Shown piece by piece: positions 12,401-24,100 of a DNA stretch of 64,000 nucleotides (position 1 is its first letter; each line of letters starts with the position of its first letter). Location of the stretch: contig OX345647.1 in assembly GCA_947044365.1 (NCBI GenBank), positions 3,846,501-3,910,500 of the forward strand. Direction: 5' to 3'. The DNA comes from Petrosia ficiformis (taxonomy: Eukaryota > Porifera > Demospongiae > Haplosclerida > Petrosiidae). The notes beneath the pieces were generated by a model, which saw only the letters and a list, made by a program, of their open reading frames with translations, did no database searches and was not told where the DNA came from. Both the position numbers and the translations under genes were made by a program.

Positions 12401-14710
12401 CTTCAAATGTGCGAACAATGAAAATTTTTGACTCCTTTGTATCAACTCCATTGAGTATGACAGGAATTTTGAGAATAGTTTCAGTAGTAATACTTGGATC
12501 ATTCATTGCTTGTATAGTTACTAGAAATTCAGGAGGTTTTGGTTGTTCCTTTCCAAACATATCCACTGTTTCCTGATCAATCTTTAAAATTTGATAATAT
12601 AGCATTTATACAGTAATTTACTTTATATAAACTTACACTGAAAGGGTTGGCATGTGCCACTACGTTCCATCCACATGAAGCAGTATCTTCATCTATAGTC
12701 ATTTTCATATAAGACTGAGTGAATGTAAACTTGATATACTGATCATCCTCTGCATTTGGCATTGTCGTTTTTGCATACTATATAATAATAAAAAAGAATA
12801 AAGAAAAGTTTTTTAGACAGTCCATTGTTTATATACTAAACTGGCAATATCAGCATACCAATGTACAATATAGTAGCTATAGTTAAATATAGTATAAGAT
12901 ACACTCAATTGTAACTAAGAGAATTATATTCTTATATATATACTCTCATAGTTTCAGGATAGAAATTAAGATACAGGAGTAGTGAATATATGATCAAATA
13001 ACTTGCCTCTAGAAGTGCATCTAATTTTTTAGTTGTTATAACTTTTGTCAACCACTCATTCCTTGGTTTCTTTCTAATATAGAAGGTTTGTATATAATAG
13101 CTCTTCTTAATAGCACAAGCAGGCTTAGGGGATGAATCTGTGGTATTATGAAATGATAGTGTTTCAATTTTGACCATTCCCAAACCTAACTCATGTTCCT
13201 GTTCTTCAGTTTCTTCATTCTCATCATCTTTTTCTCCTTCCACTGCAAGCTCATTGTCATGTTTCTCCTCTTCATGTACCATTTCATTCACTAGATCATC
13301 TTCTGATTGTTCAACTGTGGTTTCATTCTGCTCTTGGTCACTATGACTTTCCTGTTCGTTATTTGCTGAAAATTACTATCATATAATACAATATTTTAAA
13401 TTTAAAGAAAATTTACCTTGGTCATCTTCCTCAGATGACTGTAATGGATCACTATCAGTCTCCCCTTCATCATCAGAAGTACTTGCATAATCACATTTAG
13501 TAAGAATGGCTAAATCACAAAACTGAGATCGTGAAATTACACCATACTCATTGTTAGGTGTGAATTCTCCTCCATCAATGAAGTTAAAGCAGTATTTATA
13601 TTGTTGTTCATAGGAACTTGGGTGGGCAATGGCAAAAGAAAGAAACTGTGTTTGCCCTTCATCTTCAATATCTACACAGTGTTGAAGCTCAATGGTTAGA
13701 TCTTTTAGGACAGCTTTAGAGACTGTGATAGCATATACAGCACTGACTAATTCGGTTCCCTCAGGTAGAATGAAGTTCCCTCCAGCAAGAGCACTCACTC
13801 TCACTTCACATGTTTCAAGAGGACAAAGAGTGCCTTGAGAAACACGAAGACAAAAACCACATTCCTTCCATTGAAAAAACTGATGTTTGTCTCCTTCTAT
13901 GAGAAACAGCTTCTGTCCAGCAATTAAAGCTCCATGTAGTAGATCTGAACAAATGAATTAATAATAGGATCAAAAATAAATCCTTAAATAAATCACCTGT
14001 CATTGGAGTTAATTCAGAAAACTGTACACTAATATCATGAAAAGACATCACTTTCAGATCTTCTGATAGAACTAATGAATATATTATATTTATTTGAATG
14101 AACGCATATGACTATAACTCACCTTTTGTGGTAATTTGAACTGTAGAAATATTAGTCTTTGATTCTGGCAAAAAGAAATCATTCTCATGTTTTATATTAG
14201 TAGTCTTAGCTCCTACAATACAAACACAACATCATTTGTGTATATACCATTATCACATAAAACATTTGTATAGATGTCTATTAGCATACAAACAGTACAT
14301 AAAAGCTCTACTTTACAAAAAACAGACAATCAAACTTTTATTACAATATAATACACACCTTCAAATGAAATGTGCTGGAATTCATTCTTTACAATTGGAT
14401 CATCCTTCGTTTTTACCATCATGTCTGTGCTGTAGGATGCTTCTTGATAGCTAACATTCTCTTGTTTGAAACTTGTTGCTTTGGAATTAAAAAAAGGTAA
14501 ATAATACACATTTTAAATGAATATTCAAGTAGAGAAAATAATCATGTATTTGTTACAAACATTTTTGTAACAGGAAGATTTCACAACATAAAGAAACAAA
14601 GATCAATATAATAAAATAACACTGTTTTGGTTTATGTGTTGCTTCAAGAAATAATTTTGAATACTTAATGTATCATGAAAATCTGACCAATGAGATTGCA
14701 GGAAAGGCAT
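6486..14710 (-). CDS. ZU5-domain protein with C-terminal Death-fold (CARD/DED-like) domain
   Basis: Ten exons join in phase: 14710-14623 (tentative first exon), 14478-14359, 14212-14123, 14062-13997, 13944-13417, 13365-13007, 12777-12637, 12581-12398, 7471-7424 and 6853-6486. They give about 663 residues. Residues about 147-270 form a ZU5-like domain: QWKECGF start, then LPEGTELVSAVYAI, IELQHC, FIDGGEFTP and YGVIS. An acidic exon follows (E/D-rich, residues 298-417). The last exon has an alpha-helical Death-fold pattern (NLRKLIVAVI; VAREMYQAKIISEEV; LTEEW), closest to the CARD/DED type. The family architecture (ZU5 plus Death fold, as in UNC5 and PIDD) points to apoptotic or innate-immune scaffolding, which is inference. 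Intron 6 uses a GC donor. The intron 12397-7472 hosts a Gypsy element. Exon 1 is the weakest part of the model. Confidence 0.7.
7082..7395. repeat. Short inverted repeats in an intron
   Basis: The segment 7082-7116 is a near-palindrome (AAATCCC...GGGATTT). The arms at 7303-7321 and 7379-7395 (TTTATACACCTATTTG / CAAATAGGTGTATAA) flank a 57 bp centre with GGGCTTCGCCTTTGGG. They probably are foldback element remnants within the last-but-one intron of the ZU5 gene; no coding frame. Confidence 0.5.
7584..7868. repeat. (TGTA)n tetranucleotide microsatellite
   Basis: Long TGTA/TACA runs at 7590-7640 and 7718-7866 are interrupted by a unique stretch. A short TGTA tail recurs at 8217-8240. Low-complexity open frames rich in YVCM or YIHT on both strands come only from the repeat. 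Confidence 0.95.
8559..8750 (+). repeat. 5' LTR of the Gypsy element
   Basis: It begins TGTCATCAATCACTTTATTG and ends ATACTGTTACA. It matches the 3' LTR closely. The main difference is a 9 bp length change around 8615-8640, where the 3' copy has an extra CTTCTAGAA-like segment, which may be a short duplication. Confidence 0.9.
8803..9641 (+). pseudogene. Gag-like polyprotein with CCHC zinc knuckle, 5' end broken
   Basis: The frame is open from about 8803 to the TGA at 9641. It has a capsid-like helical region (PDTFSG, TSWDDWIVHF, QWLPEAGRDTFEHA) and a retroviral zinc knuckle CYNCGKEGHFARGC near 9535-9576 that would bind element RNA. The only nearby ATG (8773) is one base out of frame with the body and meets a stop after five codons, so the original start appears lost by a small indel. 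No protease domain follows. Confidence 0.8.
9705..10310 (+). pseudogene. Reverse transcriptase tail and RNase H remnant
   Basis: The frame begins with KPSKCDFLKKSVKYLGHVVS, the motif just after the RT palm. It continues through the connection (FLGLASYYRRFVKDF) into RNase H (FIVDTDASEDGIGGVL, YASRSLTKAERKYNVTRKEL). Protease and the RT catalytic palm (Y-x-D-D) are missing, so the junction near 9642-9709 is a large internal deletion. A TGA at 10257-10259 interrupts RNase H within the family's R-T-D-H motif; the frame continues downstream. Confidence 0.88.
10311..11957 (+). pseudogene. Integrase of the Gypsy element
   Basis: It is in the same frame as the RNase H remnant, beyond the stop. An open stretch from 10314 gives 547 residues. 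It carries the HHCC zinc-binding region (GGHLGREKTLSKL ... CSSCPDC), the catalytic triad D210, D270 and E306 (LVAVDILGPF, HSDQGRQFES, GLVERFNR; spacing D-x59-D-x35-E) and a GPF/Y-type C-terminal module (HPWSGPFKVIEKL). The integrase part itself looks intact. It would need the upstream polyprotein for expression, so I call it a relic reading frame. Confidence 0.88.
11990..12190 (+). repeat. 3' LTR of the Gypsy element
   Basis: It matches 8559-8750 over its whole length and ends with the same ATACTGTTACA. It starts CGTCATC where the 5' LTR has TGTCATC. The few differences between the LTRs suggest insertion that is not very old relative to the internal damage. Confidence 0.9.
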
Positions 14711-15166
14711 CACCTGCCAGCAAAAATGACATAAATTACTTAAATCACATAATGCATGCGTGCATTAACACCTGCACCCTTTAGAGGTAGGGTATTGATT
14801 ACATAATGCACTTGTGTGCATTATGTAATCTTGACCTTTTATTGCCCAAACCTTAAAACATGTATTGCACTGTAAAGAGTGGAATAACTAATACTTAATT
14901 GTTATGTTTGTTAATGTTGTATGTATTCTCTTCAACTGTAGAATCCTGATTTTAAAACATTGAACTTGCAAAGCTGAAATGCAAGTATTCAGATTGAAAC
15001 TTCAAAGTTAATTGATAAATTGTACTTAGTTATTCATTTCCCTACATGCAATATACTCTCATATTTTGTATTGTAGCTCTATAATCATGAATAATATTAA
15101 AATTCCTGTGGGTTAAGAAATTAAACTGGGTATACCCGGTACCCATGGACAACCACAGAATATATA
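14711..15166. other. Spacer with probable 3' UTR of sacsin gene 2
   Basis: Short AT-rich spacer between the stop of sacsin gene 2 and the tentative start of the ZU5 gene on the same strand. It contains the hairpin at 14797-14830. I looked for J-domain or HEPN exons here on the minus strand and saw none. Confidence 0.5.
14797..14830. repeat. Perfect 15 bp stem hairpin
   Basis: GATTACATAATGCAC, a 4-base loop, then its exact reverse complement. Related words occur at 14736-14765, 63167-63186 and 63890-63935, so this is probably the terminal motif of a small repeat family. It lies between the ZU5 gene and sacsin gene 2. Confidence 0.8.
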
Positions 15167-18100
15167 TTATTCACCTTCCTGATGACTGTCTTCACATTCA
15201 ATAACAGAAATTGGTTTCTTTTCTTTCAGCATTACATTCGTTCGCTCTTGTCCTTCGACTTCACGTTTTGGCACAATAGTGATGAGCTTGTACAGATCTA
15301 AAGCTGAGACTGTTTTCCCTTTGCAGTCTTGCTCATTCAGGAGAATCTTGTATTTTGTCATAGTAGAAGTTGATTCTTCACTAGTGAGTTCGTTTTCCCA
15401 TTCTGAATATTGATACAAGACAATGGCCCAGACAAATATTTGTGCTGATGTTTTGTAAACCACCCATTCTTTGGGACGGAAAATATGATTCTTATCTTCG
15501 TTCAGTATATGGTATAATTCCATGGGGAATGATTGGCCTAATTTGGGAGTGTACAAACCCTCCTCCTCCTCCTCCTCCTCCTCTTCTAACTGTAACTGAA
15601 CTTCAAAATTATAGTGATTACACAGTGACTGAATGTCCTCAACACATTTGATTTTTAAGCATTCACTAATACCTGGTATTAACTTCAAAAATATTGCAAG
15701 ATTGAGCTGCAAAATTCTTGCTACTTCTATACACAGAGAGTGTGATAACTCTCTCATTAATGGGGAGGTTACTTGAGTCTTTTTGGTTGCATATAGTGTG
15801 TAATCATTGTTCATGTTTTGAAAAACAAAGTCAGGAGAAATTGTTCCTATGTTAACTGTCAAATACACATTTGCCCGTAAACTTGTAACACAAATAATGT
15901 TCACATTATTCAATAGCTCTAGCAAAGTGGTAACGAATGTTGAAGTATGTTTGCTAGATAAATCATACCATTGTACAATGAGTGGCAGAAGTTGCTTCAA
16001 ATGTGGAAGAAGCTTTTTCAATTCGCTCATATGTAAATACAGTGGACACTCGTTTACATCTACAATAGGATTCAATACACTCTCGTAACAGATAAGAGAC
16101 ATTCCTTTAGGTCTTATTTCTCGTGGAACTCTGAGACAGATGTCTTTTTCTATCATACCTCTTTCAGAAGTAGAATAAAACCTGGTTGTGCTCTCAAGTT
16201 GCCTTGTTCGAAATGGCTGTTGAGGCCATGTGTCAGATGGTATCCGAAAAAGAGAATATGGTGCATCTATGAAATTGAATTCTCTTAACTCTTTTGGCCT
16301 GTATCTGGTACTATCAGCAAATACAAGGTTAGTAGAATTAATCAATTGCCACGTTTTTCCAGTTGGTGATGGAAGGAAGAGTGGGCTGAGTTCCTGGACT
16401 ACATTTTTGCTTCTTTTGTCATATCCTGTGAGTGTTGTTACTATCTCTCTAAGTTTCAGTATGGCATGTCGTACAGTTTGTAATTCATTAAGACCAAGAG
16501 GTGTGTCATTAAACTTTCTTTTTATCTTTGCTAACACATACTGAATATGTTTCACACCAATAGTATCACAGACACCCATGATTTCAAGAGAGAAATCAAT
16601 TTGACAGAAATAGTATGGTCTTTGATTGATATATGGAATTAATACATTATCTTCAGATGAAAGATGTTTCACCACCTCTATTGGTTTCACCAAGACTGGT
16701 TTCCTGGGCTTATAATTATTAAACAAAGTATTTGTTGTCTCAACAGAAACTGGAATACAAGGAGTATTGTGAAGTTGCTTTATCAAGTTCTCAACTTTGT
16801 GTTTCTGCAAATATGAAATATTATCAATCATCACATTAGAAAGATGAGCTCGTGAAGGAGCATTGTCTTCAGCTTTCTCAGTATATTCAGGATTATATGT
16901 GGAGAATAGTTCAAATTTAGAGAGGCCAGTTTTGGAAATGTTGATGATATTTTGGTATACATCATTAGTGTCTGGAGAAGTTATAACTCCAAGTCGTGTT
17001 AGAACTGTCTTATATTTATCATCATCTAAATCTTGTATATTAGATGGAAGTTTCACAACTGGTTTAATTGTCCATACTAGAGATGCGTAATCAAATACTA
17101 CTGCTTCGTTTAGTTTAGTAAGGCCAATATCAAGATGTGGAAATCTATGTGGAGGTTGACAGGGAGCCTTAATCCAACTGAAAGCATGTAAACTAGCAAC
17201 CTGTACAAAACAAATATCTCCTATTTCAGATAAATAGTATGCATTATCTAATGAGTTATACCACTCTTTTCCCTTTTCTGAGAATAGGTACTGGATTAAA
17301 ACATCAGAAGCTTTACCAAGATCATTATGATTACCTTTAGAAACTTGTTTACAAAACCCTCTATATTCATCAAATGTAACTACTACTCGAAGTCCAAGAT
17401 AATGGAAAAAACCCATCCATTCTTCCTCTCTATACTCTTCACTTAGGAAAAGAAACTCATCGGGAAATGTAGTAAAGATGGGAATAGTGTGATCAATAAA
17501 CTCTTTAACAGGTAAAAGCTGAAGTAGGTTTAATGGAGACTGTAAACATGCCAATTCTTTAAGGCTTTCTATAAACATATACGCAATTACTCCTCTTTGA
17601 TTACGGAGCTGGACATCATGTTTAACTTCCTGATACAGATGATCTCTTATGTAAAGTAAGTGTTGCTTTCTTTCATCATCTGTGAGAGTATTGAATTGTG
17701 GAAAAATGAGTTGCTTGTAGATATCCTTTTGATCCAATTGTGATCCCAATAATGAAAAGTCATTCCCACACAATTTTCTCCATGAACCATAGTATTCTAA
17801 GAATACAACTGTGTCACTAGGAGCCCATCTGTCATAGCCTGCCCTACAGAAACCCAATGGCCACAAGTAAACCTTCTTTCCTGTAAGAATTGTTAATTCT
17901 CCCTGTATTGACTTAAATAGAGGTAATGCTTTGATCTGATTCATTATTTGATCATCATGTCTGTAGTTTGTCCTACTAAGATAAGATAGTAAACTATCAA
18001 TATCATCATTACTTGAACTCAAATTATCAACTATGCTATGTTGATAATGCATATGGAACAGTACAGACAGTACACGATTATAGTCTGTCATTTCTGGACA

Positions 18101-21100
18101 ATATTTCAGAATAGACGAATTAGTTGTATTTTTGTCATCAAGCACAGCAGAACCAAGATTATTCAAAACAGAAAAAGCCTCCATTACTATAACCTCTAAG
18201 TCTGAAGGTTTTATAATGGGAAGAACTGGACTGCATGAATTGTACAAGTGTTTGTTAGTGGCTGGAAGAAGTGCCCATGACTTAACTATTGATTCTTGAT
18301 GATTTTTAAACAAAGTGTCTTCTTCTGATGAGATGCAATCCCAAATCTGTTGTAAAGTTTCCATTTTCAGAAGTTCATCGGAGTTATTTACATCTTTGCT
18401 TTTTAACTCTAATGGGAAATTATTTTCAAACAAACTGTTTATCATGGGGAAATCTATATCTTTTGACGACAGGAAGTATGAAGAATGTAGAGGTTCACCA
18501 ATCAAGGATGGATGTAGAAACATTGACAGACTGTTGTGGAATAGGTGTACGAAATGACTACGCATTGATTTACAATCCTCATCAAAATATCTCAAGTTGT
18601 TATCAGCTGTGAGTAATAAAGGATATCCAAAAGGAGTATCAGGAAGCACATATTCATTTGGAATTGACTTGGTAGTGTGCAACATATACCAGAGGAACTT
18701 AATGAAGTCTTCCTTTGTTCTAAAAGGTGTTTGTTCAATATGACATGGGCATCCATGCAGGAGGATGTGAGAATGATAACGACAGTAAAAGTCATAAACT
18801 GAAGCTGGGCTTACAATGGCTGGTTCATACTCTTGTAAGTGTTTGTAAAGCCTATGTGGAGCACATGTTAATACCATTTGTATTCTACGTAAGATTGAAA
18901 TTATATCTTTTTCTCTTGGCTGAAAATAAGCCTGCTGAAATGATGTCTGTTCGTCATGTAGAACATTCCACTGTACTTTAACTTCATCTTTCTTTCCCTT
19001 TCTCACAAAGATCTCTGAAGCCAGAACGTGAGAATTGGCCAACCACAGCTTCTTAAACACAGACTGTGCCATGACCACACAGTTTGTATTAAATGGTTTG
19101 GCTTTATGAGAAGTCAATTGCACATCATCTTTTGACTCATTCTTAGGTTTCCAGTAAGGAAATAGCTCATAATATTGATTAATATTATCGTAAAACCGGT
19201 TTCTATCTTCATATGGTTTATCACTGATGTAATGATCACAAGCTTCAATAAGAAAATGAAAGTAAGATGAAGAAATAGCTTCCATAAGATTATCATTCCA
19301 TTCCTTCTTTTCATCTTGTCCTTCAGTATCTCCTGACCAAAGTGAACGACGATTACTACTCAATACAAACTGACCATTAATGTGAACTGGGAGACCAGAT
19401 AGTCCTGGTAATGGTAGAAAACAAAAGATCCTTCCTAATGGAATGTCACTTATATCTAATGAAGCTGCTATACCATGTTTTGGGAGGACTTGACTAATAT
19501 ATCTCCATTTCTGAGAAGGATTTTGAATGTCTCCTACTCCTTGTTGAATAAGCCACTCTTCTTTGTGTGTACTATACTCTTGATGTATCTTTGGTAGCGG
19601 AACAAGATACATCTTCGTTAAAGATTTGTCCTCTTTAGATTCAATACTCAATGGATATGTGACTACATGAGGTTGTTTGGTTCTTCTGAATTCTCGTAAA
19701 CTCTTGAACAATTCATCACGACTCTGTTTTGCTTGATCACTAAGATGAGCTTCATAACTTGCTTTCAACTGGAATTCGTTAGATCGACCATCAATTACAT
19801 AGTAATGAAACTCTGTTATGTGGTTGAGAAATAGAAGTGCTTCTTTAATCATTGGAACCCATTCATTTAGCCTACGCTCCAACGTTTTGGCTGTTAGGGG
19901 TTCTGTCTTCACTTTATCATCAATTATGTTTGACTTTAGTCTCTGCTCTTTGGTATATCTCAGTGGAAAACGAAACAGAGAACCAGTCTGGAGACCTGAT
20001 GGTTGGTTAGGAAGTGGTTTATCTTGTAAATATGCATTACGTAAATCAGACATAGCAGCCCAGAACTCTTCTTCTAGATTATCATAACGTCTTCCAGGAT
20101 TAACAATATTAGCTCCTGGTATGTAGTAACAGTGTGGATCAAACACACACAAGGTATTCCCTCCTGTAATGAAACTAGGACAGTCAGTGATATGATAGAC
20201 AATATTGAACCCGATACCAAACTGTCCTATTGTCTTGGAATCATCTCGTTTTGATCCAAGACCCAGTTTCTGGATTTCTTCCAGATCTTTCTCTGTGAAG
20301 TTTGCATTATTCCAAACTAATAGAGCTGGTCCTTGAAGCTCCTCCCACTCTTCCGAAGGTATTTGTTGTGTACCATGTTTCCTCTTATCCAGAATAACAC
20401 ACATCTTAGTGGCTTTAGCATCGTCAGCATTCTGTAATAATTCTTTAATTAGTGTAACATCAAGAGGGTAATCTCGAAGAATGTTTTGGATCCTCTGTGT
20501 CAGTTTTATGTGCTGTCCAAAGGGTACACCTGAAAACAGATTTGAGCTTTGTGTTGTAAACTGGGCAAGAAACCTACTGCGAACAGAATTAATGCCAAGA
20601 GCCAAAGCTGTTTCCCTTTTCAAATTTTCATGGGCAAAATGATATTCATCAGTCATTGGTAGCCAAGGAGCATCATTAAATGAAAGATTACTAGCTGCTC
20701 GTAAAGTGTAATCCTTATCAGGTAGTATTGCTTCGTCTTTAAATATTTCCAGATCATTTTGTTGAAAGTTATTAAGCTCTTGTACTATTGAGACTATCAT
20801 TTCATGGCATGTTTGTGGCAACTTTTGCATTTTATATTCTTGCCATATTTTTTTGAAGGTGTCTAACAACTTTTGTGCTGAAAATGCTTTACAAATGCCA
20901 AGAGCTTTGATTAGATCTTTCCTTTGAATCAAAATTTCAGGTACTTTGTATAGATAAGGTCCATTGTGTATCCATTTTTTGGCTACATCTAATGGACATA
21001 TAAAGCATTGTCCTGTCCATATAAAAGGTTTGCTTTTAAAAACAGATAGCTTCCTGCCAGTTTCAGATTGTTGCTCATCTTCTGAAGAACTGGAATTTGA

Positions 21101-24100
21101 GTCTTGTGAAGATTTTGATTCGCGCTCAATTTCTTTATCAAAATGTTCATATACAAGTCGACATATTGTTTCAATTAGTTTTACCTTGCCTCGATTTTTC
21201 AAAATGGGAGTCTGAAATGATTCGATAAGGCATTGGTAGTGTTTCATGACATCAGCCAATCTGGGCTTTGTTTCTGTCCCTAAAAATTGAGCTACTCTGT
21301 AAGGAATACGTTTGCAACCACCTTCATCTGTTGTGTTTATGATAATCATTTGTGAGCCAACAATGAAGGGAGCAATATTTATGTCTGTCTGAAGCAATTG
21401 TGTTGGATTACATAATTTTACACCCTCTCCTTTCCATGTAATGAAGTAATGTTCTGGTTTTGATAGTACTGGAAGAAACTTTGTATTCTTTAGAGCATCA
21501 ATCGTCTTTTTATGGTGCGAGGTTTTCAGGACCTTTTCACTCTTCATATTCTCTCCAATGCATTCTATTATAATATCTATTCTTGCTATGGCTTTGCGCT
21601 TATTTTCTCTATATAAGGATTCAATCTCTTTAGCACATTGCAATAGCATATTCCAAGGAAGACTGGATATCAACAAACCTAATTTCTCTAAAGAATGCTT
21701 AACTCTGACAGTTTTACAGAATTTCGTAATTGGAAACATACAATCTTGTGGATCAAACAACTTAGATAATTTTGACATGGGATCAACCAGTTTTTCTGGA
21801 CTCTTGAGTTTTTCCCCATGTGGTGTACATGGGATACAATCATTATTTCTCAAAACCTCTTCAAGCTCAGATTCTACATCGTTTTCAACGTCATGTGCAT
21901 ATTTCAAAAACATTTGGAAGAGGACATCATTGCGTATGTCAACGTGCTCGTCAAATGATTTTATGCTTTTAAAGAATTTGTTTACAAAATTAGCTTCTGT
22001 CATGATAAGCAATTCTTGCTGTGCTTGCTCTAACTCACTACGATATTCTTCAGGAAGATGAACAATTGGTAAATGTAGAATATTTACAGCTTTAAGGACA
22101 GAGTCTGGAATGATGGTCAAGCTATTCAGGAGATTTAGATCAAGAAATGTACTTTCTTTCAAGTTTTTCCACTTGCCAAGAGGACTTGAAAAGAAAAGTG
22201 GATCCCTCACCATCAGTTTATAAAAGGGAGTTAGCATACTTGTCCAAGGATTCTTTATATGGAGCTGCTGTGCTAATGGCCATAACACAAAAAAATTGTA
22301 ATCGATTACAACAGAGTTTGTAGATAACGTACGAAGGGAATTCAGTAGTTTACAGTATGCTGCAGGGATAGTTGTCTCCATTAACTTGAGATTCCACCAT
22401 TCCCGTGAGTCTGATGGACTACTGGATGAGGTATTGGTCCATATACCACTTCTATTACTCATAACAGCAAAGTTAGCACTTACATGTACTGGAAGACCTG
22501 TACTAGGAACTGATAATGGAAGAAAACAGAACACTGAACCTTCATTTAGTGGTTGACATCTGAATTGACCTGACTCTTCAGTAAGTTGACATGCTACAGT
22601 AGCTAAACTCTGCTGATTCTGATGCTGATATATGTCATGTAATTGTTCTGTGTGAGATGAGACAAGCCAAGTTTCTTTTCTTATAGTATCTGAAAAAAAT
22701 GAATGTGTTTCCACTTTCCTTGTATTATCGCTGTTGTCTCTTCTCTCTATGATGAGTTGTAAGGATGCTGCACTATCGTTATTCCTTATCGACTGGAATG
22801 TTATTTTCTTTACATGATTCAAAAAAAGCAACAGCCTTGATCCATTTTTAGCCAAATCTTCTTGTAGTTCATTTACTATTAACTCGCCATATATAGTTGA
22901 ACTGATTTGACTAGCATTTTTTCTGAATGGGAATCGAAACATTGTACCACTATATGATTTAGATGTATCAAAACCAAACAAGCCTTGATATGGTACTAAC
23001 TGTTGTGACTTCAAAATGAATTTGGACATGTACTTCATTCGTTTACCTGGTTGGTTTTCATTCTTTACTACTCCTTTCAAATGTTTGAGTGTTGGATCAA
23101 AGATGTAAAGCCATTCACCGCTCACAAAGGAAGGAATGTCTGTCATGTGGTATACTGAACAGAACCCAACTCCAAACTTACCGATTTTTAATGGTTTGTC
23201 TTTCTTTGTTGCTCCAGCAAGTTTTGTTATGTTAGCAAAGTCTTCTTCAGAGAATGTACTGTTATTGTGAACTACTAGAGCTGGACCATGACTATCTGCC
23301 ATTCCCTTGAACAATAATCTATCAGTTGTATGAGAACGAGCATCGTAAAGAATGTTCACCTCTGTAGCCTCTGCATCATCAGCATTCTGGATCATCTCTT
23401 TGATAATTGTGAGCCCATCTTTGTATTCCTTGAGGATATTGCCGAGTCTAGTAGTCAGTGGTTCGTGTTGACCTGCATCTTCAAACACCTCTTCTGTAAA
23501 ATCTAACTGATCACTCAAAGGTGTTAATCCAAGTTGTGAAGCTAGGTGAGCAACACTTGAATGGACCAATGTGTACTCTTCATCTGATGACTTGGCAATT
23601 TGGAGCAACATCTTATTATCTGTATAGGCAACTTCATCACTAGGTAGAAGTTGAGGGTACGATCTGTCACTTTGTATAGGTACCAAGATTTCATGTTGAT
23701 GAATTAAATCAGGATTCTGAACTACCCATTCTAAGATATTCTTTACTAGAGACCATGCATTTTTGTTGGAAATGTATTGGTCATCTTTAATGTCAGTGAG
23801 AACTGATAAAACTTGGGTATTAGAGACACTCTTATGTACACCACAAGATGTCAATAGGTTACTGTACTTTTTTATTCGGTGAGAGAGTGTGAAGATGAAT
23901 GGCTCCAAGTTAAATGAAAGATTGCTTTTCATGGCTACCCTTGATGAGCTAACAAAAGTAGAGTGATTTTCAATCCATATCCATTTACTTTTTTTCGTGA
24001 AGTCAATATTAATATCACTGACAGGTTCTAGAGCTTTGTCTAAGTATTTGTAAGTACTCGTGGATAATGTTTCCAAATCAGAGGGATTAATATTGTTTTC

